Assembly: GCA_022508805.1 (NCBI GenBank)
Contig: JAFLUM010000009.1
Location: forward strand, 22,788 to 86,787
Source: Oscillospiraceae bacterium
Lineage (GTDB): Bacteria; Bacillota; Clostridia; Oscillospirales; Acutalibacteraceae
Reading direction: 5' to 3'
DNA: 64,000 bases
Made by a program: the position numbers and the translations under genes. Within the stretch, counting starts at the first letter, position 1, and every line of letters starts with the position of its first letter. A model generated the notes under the pieces. That model did no database searches, was not told the origin of the DNA, and saw only the letters and a list, made by a program, of their open reading frames with translations. Positions 49,099-57,976 of this stretch are shown piece by piece.

Positions 49099-49647
49099 AT
49101 GAATTTTTTACAGTTAGCAAAGGAGCAACGGTATTCAGTAAGGAAATTCAAGGATCAGCCGGTTGAAAAGGAAAAACTGGAGTTGATTTTGGAAGCGGGA
49201 CGGATCGCGCCAACGGCGTGCAATTATCAGCCACAGCGGATTTTGGTCATCGAAGACGCGAACGCCAACGAGAAGTTAAAGCAATGCACATCGTGGTATT
49301 TCGGTGCGCCTGTCGTCCTTCTCATCTGCTACGATAAAACCACCTGCTGGAAAAACAAGACCAACGGAACGATCGGCGGCGACATTGACGCAAGCATTGT
49401 GACCACACAAATGATGCTGCAGGCTGCAGAGCTTGGGCTTGGCACCACATGGGTCGGCGGATTCAGTCATCAAAAGGCACGGGAGCTGTTCCAAATCCCC
49501 GATTATCTTGTGCCTGTGGCTATGCTGCCGATCGGATATCCTGCCGACAGTGTTGAGCCGCATCCGTGGCACTATAAACGGTTTGATATGGATCACACCG
49601 TTTTCTACAATTCTTTTGATGGGATCACCGAAGGCGAAGCCCACTGA
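49099..49647 (+). CDS. Nitroreductase-family flavoprotein
   Basis: The 182-aa protein has the nitroreductase start QRYSVRKFKDQPVEKEKLE, the flavin-contact segment AGRIAPTACNYQPQR and the closing segment VPVAMLPIGYPAD. Members bind FMN and reduce nitro groups, quinones or flavins with NAD(P)H as homodimers. The ribosome site TTGGAGGAC precedes the ATG. The flavodoxin-like reductase gene 16 bp downstream suggests the two share electron carriers. Confidence 0.92.
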   Translation: MNFLQLAKEQRYSVRKFKDQPVEKEKLELILEAGRIAPTACNYQPQRILVIEDANANEKLKQCTSWYFGAPVVLLICYDKTTCWKNKTNGTIGGDIDASIVTTQMMLQAAELGLGTTWVGGFSHQKARELFQIPDYLVPVAMLPIGYPADSVEPHPWHYKRFDMDHTVFYNSFDGITEGEAH

Positions 49648-49663
49648 CACATGGGGGGATACG

Positions 49664-50308
49664 ATGAAAGCAATTGCAATCAACGGCAGCCCCAGAAAGG
49701 GCTGGAATACGGATCTGCTGCTCCAAGAGGCGTTGAAAGGCGCGGCAGATGCCGGTGCAGAAACAGAACTGATACAGCTTTCCGACCTGATCTTTTCGGG
49801 CTGTCGGAGTTGTTTTGCCTGTAAAAGAGCGGGGGCGGAAACCGGGCGCTGTATGTGGAATGACGATCTGCAGACGGTTCTTGACAAGATGCTTTCGGCA
49901 GATGCTGTATTTATGGGCTCGCCCATCTATCTCGGCAATGTCTCCGGGATGATGTACTGTCTGATGGAGCGGTTGGTCTTTTCACTTTTGAGTTATGATG
50001 ATTACAGCAAAAAGCTGTTTCAAGGCAAGGTTAACTCCTGCTTTTTCTTTACGATGAATGCGTCGAAAATGTTTGCGAACACGGCGTACCGAGGAGTTAT
50101 GAAGCAGTATGTCAATGCAATGAAGCGTCTCGGCGGCAGCAGCGAATACTATGCGGCTTGTGATACGTTGCAATTTGAGGATTATTCAAAATTTGCAGCA
50201 GGCACATTTAATGAAGCACATAAGCGTAAAATGCGGGAAGAGCAATTTCCCAAGGATTTAAAAGCCGCCTATGACATCGGTTTCAGATTGATAACGAAAG
50301 GAAAGTAA
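49664..50308 (+). CDS. NADPH-dependent FMN reductase/flavodoxin-fold protein
   Basis: The 214-aa protein starts with the flavin phosphate loop INGSPRKGWNTDLLL. It contains a CRSCFACK cysteine cluster, common in the iron-sulfur flavoprotein/multimeric flavodoxin family, and the GSPIYLGNVSGMMYCLMERL flavin-binding segment. It transfers electrons through FMN, perhaps with an iron-sulfur centre. The ATG at 49664 follows GGGGGGAT. It is probably in one transcript with the nitroreductase gene. Confidence 0.85.
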   Translation: MKAIAINGSPRKGWNTDLLLQEALKGAADAGAETELIQLSDLIFSGCRSCFACKRAGAETGRCMWNDDLQTVLDKMLSADAVFMGSPIYLGNVSGMMYCLMERLVFSLLSYDDYSKKLFQGKVNSCFFFTMNASKMFANTAYRGVMKQYVNAMKRLGGSSEYYAACDTLQFEDYSKFAAGTFNEAHKRKMREEQFPKDLKAAYDIGFRLITKGK

Positions 50309-50456
50309 ACGGAGTTCGTTCAATTCAAAAAGATGTACTTTTGGATAGTTTTACCCCTGCTTTCGCTCATAAAAATTCGGTAGAATATCGAGAGAAAATA
50401 TAGTAGAATATTATCAGATCGTTGATTTCAGTATAATCGGCGCGGAGGTAAATTAA

Positions 50457-50528
50457 ATGAAATCGCAGCTTAGAGAAATCATTCTTGAACATACAGGCGA
50501 TGTTATCGCGTTCACAGTAAAGCAATGA
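50457..50528 (+). CDS. Short leader-like ORF overlapping the broken PPTase gene
   Basis: This 23-aa ORF (MKSQLREIILEHTGDVIAFTVKQ) follows a strong GCGGAGG ribosome site. Its stop overlaps the ATG of the next frame (ATGA at 50525), so it may drive translation of the downstream gene by coupling. No family is known. Confidence 0.3.
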   Translation: MKSQLREIILEHTGDVIAFTVKQ

Positions 50529-51131
50529 AATGGTATAAATATGACATCCGTGATTTAAGTGATGCGGAATATGACAAATGGTATTCACTGATGAGCTAAG
50601 GAAAAGCAAAACCGCGTTGACCGCTTTCGATTCGCGGACGATAAAAAGCGAACGGTAGCGGGAGAAATGCTCTCTCGCCTTGCTATAGCCGCTTGGTGCA
50701 ATGTACCGCCGGAAAGTATTGAATTTAATATAAATAAAAACGGTAAACCTTTTGCGAAGGACTTAGATGTTGAATTTAATATCAGTCATTCCCACGACAT
50801 GGTCGTCTGTGCAGTCAGCGATAAACCCGTCGGCATAGATATTGAGAAAATTCGCCCTATCAAGCTTAATGTTGCAAAACGCATCTGCACTAAAGATGAG
50901 CTTATCTACCTGTTCGGACATACACCGAATGAGCAGGATTTTGAGATGAACTCCGACATTCCGACACTTACCCGTTTTTTTGAGATCTGGACAGCAAAAG
51001 AAGCCTATGGAAAATGTGTCGGAATCGGTCTCGGCGACATAAAGCACGATACCGGTAAAAGCATTAGTGATATACATCGTTTTGACAGTTATGTTATTTG
51101 TATTTTTCCTTCCGAAAAGATTTCTACTTGA
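50525..51131 (+). pseudogene. 4'-phosphopantetheinyl transferase, frameshifted
   Basis: The gene starts MKWYKYDIRDLSDAEYDKWY, then runs into TAA at 50597-50599. One base on, the frame continues as KEKQNRVDRFRFADDKKR, followed by AGEMLSRLAIAAW and the Sfp-type motifs VEFNISHSHDMVVCAV, GIDIEKIRP and FFEIWTAKEAYGK. An extra T near 50597 explains the shift. Intact Sfp-type enzymes transfer phosphopantetheine from CoA to carrier proteins. An ATG at 50667 opens a 154-aa remainder that lacks the N-terminus and is unlikely to be active. No carrier protein or synthase gene is nearby. Confidence 0.8.
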
Positions 51132-51156
51132 TACACTAAAGAAAATTTCCACAAAA

Positions 51157-51184
51157 AAACGGAGACGATGTTCGTCTCCGTTTA
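51157..51184. terminator. Terminator between the PPTase remnant and the CD1247-type gene
   Basis: AACGGAGACGA and TCGTCTCCGTT pair around a very short loop, with A-run and T-run on either side, so it can serve both strands. Confidence 0.85.
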
Positions 51185-51198
51185 ATTTTTGACTTATT

Positions 51199-51603
51199 TT
51201 ATTCTTGACATTCGTCGCAATCGCACTCGTGAAGGTCAAACTCGATGTGCTCACCGCAGCTGGGGCACTCAGCCTCGCCGTCAAGGATTATCTCCTCGTC
51301 GAAATAAACTGTCTCGCCGCAAGCGGGGCATTCCACCTCATACATATCGTCATCACAGCAGTCGCACTCGCAGTCGTCAAGCTCATCATAGAAAATCTCT
51401 TCCAGATCGGCAAGATCCTCGTCAACGGCATCAAGCTGCTCGGTAACAAGCTCCATCTCGTCGTCAAGATCGCTTACCGTGAGGGCGATATCATCAAGCA
51501 CGTCAAGCACTGCATTGATAATTTTCGTTTCCTTATCGTCTTTGTCAAGGTCAAGTCCCTCGACAAGGCCCTTTAAATATGCAACTTTTTCAGTAATTGT
51601 CAT
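51199..51603 (-). CDS. CD1247-type protein with zinc-ribbon tail
   Basis: The 134-aa protein has an N-terminal helical hairpin (ITEKVAYLKGLVEGLDLDKDDKE, LDDIALTVSDLDDEME) typical of the CD1247 family. An Asp/Glu/Cys-rich link (DDCECDCCDDD) and a zinc ribbon (CPACGETVYFDEEII, CPSCGEHIEF) follow. The function is unknown; family members sit next to efp in many clostridia, as here. The very acidic coiled region suggests binding to a basic partner such as a ribosomal component, but this is inference. Confidence 0.8.
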   Translation of the reverse strand: MTITEKVAYLKGLVEGLDLDKDDKETKIINAVLDVLDDIALTVSDLDDEMELVTEQLDAVDEDLADLEEIFYDELDDCECDCCDDDMYEVECPACGETVYFDEEIILDGEAECPSCGEHIEFDLHECDCDECQE

Positions 51604-51669
51604 CTCTGAAATACCTCCTATTTATTTTAAATAGCTTTTAGTAGCCGAAGATTAAATTGACAGGACCCG

Positions 51670-52227
51670 TTATGCTCTGGACATATACTCGCCGGTTCTT
51701 GTATCAACGTTTATCATTTCGCCCTCATCGATGAAAAGGGGTACTTTGATCTCCGCTCCCGTTTCAAGAGTAGCGGGTTTTGTGGCGTTCGTTGCGGTAT
51801 CGCCCTTAAAGCCGGGGTCGGTCTTTGTAACCTGAAGAGTTACGAATGTGGGCGGCTCAACGCCGAAAACATTGCCCTTGTATGAAAGGATCTTGCAGAC
51901 CATATTTTCCTTAACAAACTTGAAATTGTCGGAAAGATCAGACTCGTTTATGGGAATAAGCTCATATGACTCGGGGTCCATAAAGTAGTAAAGTCCGCTG
52001 TCGGAATAAGAATATTCCATATCCTTTCTCTCAATGAAAGCGGTGGGGAACTTTTCGGTCGGGTTGAAGGTCCTTTCAACAACACTGCCCGCAATTACGT
52101 TCTTGATCTTCGCTCTTACGAAAGCCGCACCTTTACCGGGCTTTACGTGCTGAAATTCAATAATCTGATAAACGTTACCGTCCATTTCAAAAGTAACGCC
52201 GTTTCTGAAATCACCTGCTGATACCAT
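51670..52227 (-). CDS. efp: Elongation factor P
   Basis: The 185-aa protein has three beta-barrel domains and the loop [14 protein letters not shown] with Lys32 at its tip, the residue that enters the peptidyl-transferase centre. It relieves ribosome stalling at proline runs. Lys32 may be modified or left bare; no modification gene (epmA/epmB) is in the window. The ribosome site GGAGGAAT precedes the ATG. It is 66 bp upstream of the CD1247-type gene on the same strand. Confidence 0.97.
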   Translation of the reverse strand: MVSAGDFRNGVTFEMDGNVYQIIEFQHVKPGKGAAFVRAKIKNVIAGSVVERTFNPTEKFPTAFIERKDMEYSYSDSGLYYFMDPESYELIPINESDLSDNFKFVKENMVCKILSYKGNVFGVEPPTFVTLQVTKTDPGFKGDTATNATKPATLETGAEIKVPLFIDEGEMINVDTRTGEYMSRA

Positions 52228-52309
52228 AGGTATTATTCCTCCGTTTATATGTTTTAATACACAGTTATTTTACAATAAAAAAACCTGTATTGCAAGCATT
52301 TTTGCAAAA

Positions 52310-53443
52310 TCACGGGACAATTATATAGCTTTCCGCGTGACTTCGTGCCAATTTTTCATAAAATGACGGGTCATCGGTTTGATTTATTACCGTTGGGATC
52401 ACCCTTATTGTGGAAAAATTGTTTTTTACCGTGTCGTTATACACTGTGTAGGCATTTTCGATATATTCCGTGTAGTCACCGTCAGCGGGCTTTAAAAGCA
52501 GTGGCGAACACACCGGTGCGGCGGTGTCAAAAAGGGTTCCTCCCCATTTTTCGGCATCTCCCCCGTCCGCACCCTCTAAGGGCACACCGACGATGACGGG
52601 ACGTTCGCCTGCCGAGGCAACTGCACGTTCAATAAACTGCTGTAAAACGGAATTTCGGTTAAGCGTGGTGTCGTCGTCGGTATATATCGGTTCCGCTCCC
52701 TCGCGGGATACGGGGAACTCTACCGACTGCAGATATATTCCGTCTGCGAGCTGAGCCGCCTCCTCTATCACGGAGCAAAGATAATTCTGCGCCGCCTGTG
52801 AAGTCGGGTCAAGCCATACTCTGCCGCCGCTTACCGCAGGAGCGTCAAACCAAATCTGCGTTTTTTCTGCATCTTCATAGATGTACGCGCCTATCCGCTG
52901 AGGCGCGACGGAATCCTCAAAGCAGAATATCCTTGCGATTATCAAAAGCTCCTCGTCTTTTATTCTGTCAAGTGCAGCCGTGTCAATGCGGTTATACGGG
53001 GACGTGTCCGTATTCCCCGAAAGTGAAGAGTCGTAGGTCAAATATCCGTCCCGCGTCTTGAAATCCAGCATTACGGCGTTAAATCCGTTTTTCTTCGCCG
53101 CGGAAAGGGCTTCGGAAAGCTCGCTGATTTCTCCCAAAGTTCCGTTGTCAATATAAACGGCTCTGACAGTGCCGATGTTATCCGATGTTATTTGTATGGG
53201 GTTATCAGTCTCTGTCTCGGGCAGAGGGCGGGTCGAAAGGTCATACAAAAACATTATGAGAACACACGAAGCGGCAAAAAGGCAACAGAGGAACAGCGCC
53301 AAAAACACCTTTTTAACGCGTTCTCTTCTCCTCGTCTTGCGGTTTTCGCCGATATTGCTGCTCGTACCGCTCTTGGAAGGATAATTTTTTGAAAATTTGT
53401 AGTATCCCCTCATTTTTCTGTTGGGAACATCGTTTTTAGCCAT
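52310..53443 (-). CDS. Membrane-anchored putative glycoside hydrolase (DUF4015-like)
   Basis: The 377-aa protein has a basic cytosolic start, one membrane helix (VFLALFLCCLFAASCVLIMF) and an extracellular TIM-barrel-like domain. Landmarks are VRAVYIDNGTL, GFNAVMLDFKTRDGYLTYDS, IIARIFCFED and WLDPTSQAAQNYLC, as in DUF4015 putative glycosidases. It probably acts on a cell-surface or environmental glycan. The expected acidic catalytic pair was not located with certainty. It lies 29 bp downstream of the Rnf-like genes. Confidence 0.75.
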   Translation of the reverse strand: MAKNDVPNRKMRGYYKFSKNYPSKSGTSSNIGENRKTRRRERVKKVFLALFLCCLFAASCVLIMFLYDLSTRPLPETETDNPIQITSDNIGTVRAVYIDNGTLGEISELSEALSAAKKNGFNAVMLDFKTRDGYLTYDSSLSGNTDTSPYNRIDTAALDRIKDEELLIIARIFCFEDSVAPQRIGAYIYEDAEKTQIWFDAPAVSGGRVWLDPTSQAAQNYLCSVIEEAAQLADGIYLQSVEFPVSREGAEPIYTDDDTTLNRNSVLQQFIERAVASAGERPVIVGVPLEGADGGDAEKWGGTLFDTAAPVCSPLLLKPADGDYTEYIENAYTVYNDTVKNNFSTIRVIPTVINQTDDPSFYEKLARSHAESYIIVP

Positions 53444-53472
53444 TATCCACAGTCCTTGGTTTACTGTTTTTA

Positions 53473-54054
53473 TTATAGTACTGAAAATCCCGAAAACGCC
53501 AGCGACAAAAGCGCCGTGTAAATAAACAGTGCAGGTGTCCCTTTAAAGCATTTAGGCATAGCTTCATTGGCATCAAGCCTTTTAAGCCCTGCATTTATAA
53601 GCAGAACGGCGATAACAAACGCCACACCTGCGCCGATGCCCGCGCCCACCGCCTCATACACGGTGAAAGCAGAGCGGTAGCTTATCAGCGGAACGGCAAG
53701 CACAAGCGTATTGAAAGCCGCGATACCTATTCTTCGTACGGTTCTCGGAGTGACTTTACCGTATACCTTTACCGCAATCATAGTGAGCAGATAAACTGCC
53801 AACAGCACGCCGGAAAACATAAGCGCGTGCAGCGTTTCGCTGATTGCGTGGATCTGCGGAACAGTATCAAGCAATGCGCAGACAGCCGACACCGCAGTGG
53901 AAAAATACGTTATGAACAGAGCTAACGGCAATAATTGACGGGGCTTTGCGCTCATTCTTATTGCCTCGCTGATGCCGTATCCGCCATTGAATATAAAGTT
54001 TTGAAACAGCATCACGTAAAGTGCGGTGGATATAAGTCTTAAAAACACGCTCAT
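53473..54054 (-). CDS. rnfA: RnfA/NqrE-like membrane subunit
   Basis: This 193-aa protein has six membrane helices and the RnfA-type start LYVMLFQNFIFNGGYGISEA, with AAFNTLVLAVPLISY in the middle. In Rnf complexes RnfA and RnfE pair as inverted relatives and carry an iron-sulfur site in the membrane. The usual cysteines of that site were not obvious here, so electron transfer is doubtful. Its start overlaps the RnfE-like gene by 4 bp. Confidence 0.7.
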   Translation of the reverse strand: MSVFLRLISTALYVMLFQNFIFNGGYGISEAIRMSAKPRQLLPLALFITYFSTAVSAVCALLDTVPQIHAISETLHALMFSGVLLAVYLLTMIAVKVYGKVTPRTVRRIGIAAFNTLVLAVPLISYRSAFTVYEAVGAGIGAGVAFVIAVLLINAGLKRLDANEAMPKCFKGTPALFIYTALLSLAFSGFSVL

Positions 54055-55028
54055 TCGCCGTCACCTCCGCCGTTTTCACTGTCTGTATGCGGATCTTCCT
54101 CATTTATATTATTCCCGTATTCCTCGCTGAGCCGATCAAGCTCGGAAAGAATATCGGAAAAATCGTCAAGATAGGTGCGATCGGTGTTTTCGGTTTCTCG
54201 CTCGGTGCGGAAATCGTGCTCAGCATTTCGTTGCATAGATGCCGCCGCTGCCTTTTTATTTTTCAGCATTTTTTGTGAAGCTTTTTTCTGTTTTTTATAT
54301 TTTTTGCCGTAGTTCTCCGTCTCCGTGTCTGCCGTATCGTCATAAGGGTTGAACTCGTCGCCCATAAGATCTCTGAATGAGCCTCGCAGCGAACGGCGTA
54401 TTTCCGACGTGTCAAAGGAGCTGTCAGGGGACGCGTCGGGGTATCTTGCACCGATTATCGCCTTGAGCACGGCAGCAGAAAATCCGATTATAATAAGTCC
54501 GCCGAAGGGCAGCAGAAGTGCTGAAAATTTTAAGGGTAAACGGAGCTCCATTCCCCACAGCGTGCCGCCTCCAAGCAGCTCGCGGAAAAATCCAACAACA
54601 AGCGTAACTGCGCCGTATCCCAGCGATGAGGCGACAGCATCGGTAAAGCTGTCTCCCACACTGCTTTTGACCGCAACTCGCTCACAGTGCAGCGCCACAA
54701 TGGAATTGACTGCCAACAGCGGTAAGAACACACCGAGATTCATCGATACTCCGGGGAAAAAACGAACGGTAAAATACGTTATCGGCAAAATTATTGCTAT
54801 ACCCAAGATAACATACAGTGCCACGCGCCAATATCTGCGAACGTTTTTCAAGAGGAGCGATGCGATGACCTCACACAGAATAAGCTCAACGGCAGTCACC
54901 AGAGTCAGGTAAACCGCTAATTTCAATGAGGTTGCGATAGCTACAATAGGGCAAATTCCCACCGCCTCAAAAAGCACGGGGTTTTTGATAATACTGCTGT
55001 CTCTTATTTTTGTCAAAACACTATTCAT
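54051..55028 (-). CDS. rnfE: RnfE/NqrD-like membrane subunit with long charged tail
   Basis: The 325-aa product starts MNSVLTKIRDSSIIKNPVLF, overlapping the end of the RnfD-like gene by 8 bp; the longer frame to 55070 is not preferred. About 200 residues form the RnfE core (LFEAVGICPIVAIATS, VNSIVALHCERVAV, GFFRELLGGGTLWG). The remaining about 120 residues are a charged tail (YKKQKKASQKMLKNKKAAA, then an acidic end) that normal RnfE lacks. The tail probably lies in the cytosol and may bind a soluble partner. Confidence 0.72.
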   Translation of the reverse strand: MNSVLTKIRDSSIIKNPVLFEAVGICPIVAIATSLKLAVYLTLVTAVELILCEVIASLLLKNVRRYWRVALYVILGIAIILPITYFTVRFFPGVSMNLGVFLPLLAVNSIVALHCERVAVKSSVGDSFTDAVASSLGYGAVTLVVGFFRELLGGGTLWGMELRLPLKFSALLLPFGGLIIIGFSAAVLKAIIGARYPDASPDSSFDTSEIRRSLRGSFRDLMGDEFNPYDDTADTETENYGKKYKKQKKASQKMLKNKKAAAASMQRNAEHDFRTERETENTDRTYLDDFSDILSELDRLSEEYGNNINEEDPHTDSENGGGDGE

Positions 55029-56067
55029 CGACTCTCTCAACCCTAACGGCAAAAGCCATTTCTTTTTCATACGTTTCCGATTTAACGATCTCTACATACG
55101 GCTCAGACGCCGCGATACGCTTTTTCTCACGGGAGGTAAGCGGCAGCTTGTCGAAAAAGCTCGCTGTCGCCGCCATTATCAGTATGCCGAAGCACACTGC
55201 CTCTTCCCAAGAGCTGACGTAACGGATCAAAACACATATTATACCGCCTGCAAAGCCCCAAACGGCTCTTGAAAGAAGGCGTTTAGGCATAATAAACGGA
55301 TTGGATACGAAAAAAATCGCGCTGAAAAGGATCATTCCTCCGCAAAGCTCCATTACAAGGGAGATAAGTCTGCCCGTGCTCACCCTCGGGAATATGATCG
55401 CCATAAGCGATGCAGAAAGCAGAAAGCAAAGCGTTGCCACGCTGTTTTTCGGACGGCGAATAACGAGATAGACAAGCGCACCCAAAAGCGCCAACGTACA
55501 GCCCGCGCCGATAGCTGACGGCACTCCGCCCGTAAGCACCTCTAAAAGCATTGCAGGATTTCTGCCGATGGAGTTATTTTGTATAAGCATTTTTGTGATC
55601 GAAGTACCCTCGCGTACTGCGGCAAAATAATCCTCTGCGCCTAGAACAGGATATGAAAACATTTTATCACCCCAACAGACAGACAAAAAGCAGATCGCCG
55701 CCGCGGCAGGCGAAAAGGGAGCGTTTCTTGACGTGCCAAAGGGCAAAACGCAAATTACGACCGCAAATATTCCTGCACACAGGACCATAAATGGGTCTGC
55801 CGATGCTGGCAGTAAAAGAGCTATCATAGCCCCCGTGACCGCCGCAGAATAATCTCTTAACTGATACGACCTGCGAAGCACTATCCCACCGATTTTACGG
55901 CAGAGAGTGCAGATAAATATGGACAATACAATCAAAAAAAGTGCCTTTGCCCCGTACCGATAGACCGCCACGGTACAGGGAGCCAAAAGCATTACGGCAT
56001 AATCCGCCGAAACACTTCTTGTTTCAAGAAATTCTTTTGATTTTTGAGGTTTTGATGGAGTTTCCAA
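55021..56067 (-). CDS. rnfD: RnfD/NqrB-like membrane subunit
   Basis: This 348-aa protein has eight to ten membrane helices. The order D-E-A and the features DYAVMLLAPCTVAVYRYG, DYSAAVTGAMIALLLPAS and FFVSNPFIMPKRLLSRAVWG fit RnfD. The clear S/T-G-A-T flavin attachment motif of RnfD was not seen; GTSITKML lies in about the right place. RnfC, RnfG and RnfB genes are not next to it, on either side. It is the first gene of a D-E-A operon that stands back to back with mecA. Confidence 0.72.
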   Translation of the reverse strand: METPSKPQKSKEFLETRSVSADYAVMLLAPCTVAVYRYGAKALFLIVLSIFICTLCRKIGGIVLRRSYQLRDYSAAVTGAMIALLLPASADPFMVLCAGIFAVVICVLPFGTSRNAPFSPAAAAICFLSVCWGDKMFSYPVLGAEDYFAAVREGTSITKMLIQNNSIGRNPAMLLEVLTGGVPSAIGAGCTLALLGALVYLVIRRPKNSVATLCFLLSASLMAIIFPRVSTGRLISLVMELCGGMILFSAIFFVSNPFIMPKRLLSRAVWGFAGGIICVLIRYVSSWEEAVCFGILIMAATASFFDKLPLTSREKKRIAASEPYVEIVKSETYEKEMAFAVRVERVDE

Positions 56068-56165
56068 AGCGTTCCCGCCCCTTATTTTCCATAATTTATT
56101 TATTGCACAAAGCAGGTCCTTGTAATAATATGAAGTAAGTAAGTTTTTTATGGAGGATACCTGTA

Positions 56166-56699
56166 ATGACCTTTGAAGCTATGAACAAAAATTGCCTGAT
56201 AGTCGAGCTGTCCGCTGAGGAAATGGAGCAGTACGACATTACATACGATACGTTAGATGAAAAAAATGTACATACGAAAAGCTTTATTAAAAAAATACTG
56301 AGTCATGCTTGTGTGCTCCGCGAAAGCACTCTTTCAAATTGCAGAAAAATCACTGTTGAGGCTCTGCCCGTAGGCGACGGAGGATGTTTTTTTATCCTCA
56401 CCTTCGCAGCCTCACCGAAAGGCAGATACCGCGTAAAATGTCACGGCGAAAATGTAACTCTTGAAGCTAAAAGTATGGACGATCTGCTGGATTTTGTCTC
56501 CGCCGCTAAGAAAAAACGGAGTACACCGTGTGAATGTGAGATTTACCGCTGTGACGGTAAATATTTTCTCACCGTCCCCGACTGCCCAAAGCAAATTTCC
56601 GTTATGATGCGTGAATTCGGCATTATTTTGCCCGAAGCATACGAAAGATTTTCTGTATTCCGTGAGCACGGAAGATTTATGGGAACGGTTGCCATTTAG
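56166..56699 (+). CDS. mecA: MecA-family adaptor protein
   Basis: This 177-aa protein starts with the MecA N-terminal domain (NCLIVELSAEEMEQYDITYDTL, KSFIKKILSHA). The C-terminal domain (DDLLDFVSAAKKKR, KYFLTVPDCPK) contacts ClpC. MecA delivers proteins such as ComK to ClpCP in Bacillus. It is shorter than Bacillus MecA (about 218 aa) because the linker is short. The ribosome site GGAGG lies close before the ATG. Confidence 0.8.
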   Translation: MTFEAMNKNCLIVELSAEEMEQYDITYDTLDEKNVHTKSFIKKILSHACVLRESTLSNCRKITVEALPVGDGGCFFILTFAASPKGRYRVKCHGENVTLEAKSMDDLLDFVSAAKKKRSTPCECEIYRCDGKYFLTVPDCPKQISVMMREFGIILPEAYERFSVFREHGRFMGTVAI

Positions 56700-56760
56700 T
56701 TGTTAGTGATTAGTTTCGTTTTCGGCTCCCTCCGAGATGGAGAGGAATATGTTATCTTGT

Positions 56761-56841
56761 TGGGGCAGATGCCCACACCTGCCCATAGGTTACAGATAAA
56801 ATTTAATCGTACTGTGGGACGATGAGGGCATCGACCCCTAC
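56761..56841. repeat. Intergenic repeat family B, copy 2 (reverse)
   Basis: TGGGGCAGATGCCCACACC to TCGACCCCTAC matches the reverse complement of the copies at 36507-36589 and 59979-60060. Confidence 0.7.
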
Positions 56842-56898
56842 AACTACCCCTCAGTCTCGCCTGCGGCGAGCCCGCTCCCCTGACAAGGGGAGCCGTTT

Positions 56899-57573
56899 TT
56901 ATAAGCTCTTTAAATAATTCTTTTCCGCTAATTCTCTCAAAACTCTTACGGTACCTGCGCGGTCGGTGCTCGAAAATACAGCATTCCCTGCAACAAATAC
57001 GTTTGCACCTGCTTTTGCCGCGACAGCGACGGTTTTTTCGCTTATTCCGCCGTCTACCTCGATGTCGCAGTCAAGTCCTCTGCGGTCGATTTCCTGTCTC
57101 AGCGCCGTGACCTTGCCCATCATATCCGCCATAAAGCTCTGCCCGCCGAAGCCCGGCTCAACGGTCATAACAAGTACCATTGAAAGCTTGTCAAGATATG
57201 GGAAAATTTCCTCTACAGGCGTTGCAGGCTTAACGGTCAGCGATGCTTTAACTCCACGCGCAAGGATCTTGTCAACAGTTTCGCCTAAGGGTGAATCACA
57301 TTCGGTATGTACGGTTATGATATCTGCCCCCGCATCGCAGAAATCGTCGATATATTTTAGCGGCTCACTTATCATAAGATGCACATCAAAGGGCACGTCC
57401 GTATATTTTTTTATACACCTTATCACAGGCGCACCGAGGGTGATGTTCGGGACAAAATGTCCGTCCATAACGTCGATGTGCATATAATCCGCACCGCAGT
57501 GCTCCATACAAGTGAGTTCTTCTGCCATCTTTCCGTAATCGCAGGAAAGTATTGACGGTGAAATCTTTATCAT
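56899..57573 (-). CDS. rpe: Ribulose-phosphate 3-epimerase
   Basis: This 224-aa TIM-barrel enzyme interconverts ribulose 5-phosphate and xylulose 5-phosphate. Landmarks are ISPSILSCDYGKMAEEL, HIDVMDGHFVPNITLG, DVHLMISEP, MTVEPGFGGQSF and DIEVDGGIS, with the metal-binding His and Asp residues in place. It stands alone between repeat copy B2 and the Phd-Doc operon. Confidence 0.97.
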   Translation of the reverse strand: MIKISPSILSCDYGKMAEELTCMEHCGADYMHIDVMDGHFVPNITLGAPVIRCIKKYTDVPFDVHLMISEPLKYIDDFCDAGADIITVHTECDSPLGETVDKILARGVKASLTVKPATPVEEIFPYLDKLSMVLVMTVEPGFGGQSFMADMMGKVTALRQEIDRRGLDCDIEVDGGISEKTVAVAAKAGANVFVAGNAVFSSTDRAGTVRVLRELAEKNYLKSL

Positions 57574-57660
57574 TACCCTACCCCAACAGTTAAAAATAAT
57601 TTATATTATTTTATCACACTTTAAATGAAATTACAATAACCGCAAATTTTAGAATATATG

Positions 57661-57713
57661 TTGACAAACCGTGATAAACGGTTATAATAATTATAGGATA
57701 TATTTATCCTATA
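57661..57713 (+). promoter_or_regulatory. Promoter and operator of the Phd-Doc operon
   Basis: TTGACA (57661-57666) and TATAAT (57683-57688) are 16 bp apart. A perfect 9-bp inverted repeat, TATAGGATA (57692-57700) and TATCCTATA (57705-57713), lies at the start of transcription, as expected for Phd autorepression. Confidence 0.75.
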
Positions 57714-57730
57714 TTGTGTGAGGTGAGCAT

Positions 57731-57976
57731 ATGTATATCAATACTGATACGATTTTTTCAATGACACAGGCTAATCAGAATTTTTCGTCTGTCGCCAGAG
57801 CCGTTGACAAAAAAGGTGAAGCGGTCGTATTTAAAAACAACAAGCCAAAATACCTTATCGTTGATATGGAGTCAAATGACCTTATTCTTGATTTAACGGA
57901 TGACGAAAAAATAGACATTGTGGCAAAAAGAGTGCTCGAAAAATATCTACCCGCCTTTAAGGAACTTGCGAAATGA
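57731..57976 (+). CDS. phd: Phd/YefM-type antitoxin
   Basis: This 81-aa protein has the Phd/YefM fold by sequence: an N-terminal DNA-binding part (FSMTQANQNFSSVARAVDKKGEAVVFKNNKPKYLIV) and an acidic C-terminal tail (LDLTDDEKIDIVAKRVLEKY) that would wrap the toxin. It represses its own promoter through the palindrome at 57692-57713. The stop overlaps the toxin start by 4 bp, the usual arrangement. Confidence 0.85.
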   Translation: MYINTDTIFSMTQANQNFSSVARAVDKKGEAVVFKNNKPKYLIVDMESNDLILDLTDDEKIDIVAKRVLEKYLPAFKELAK

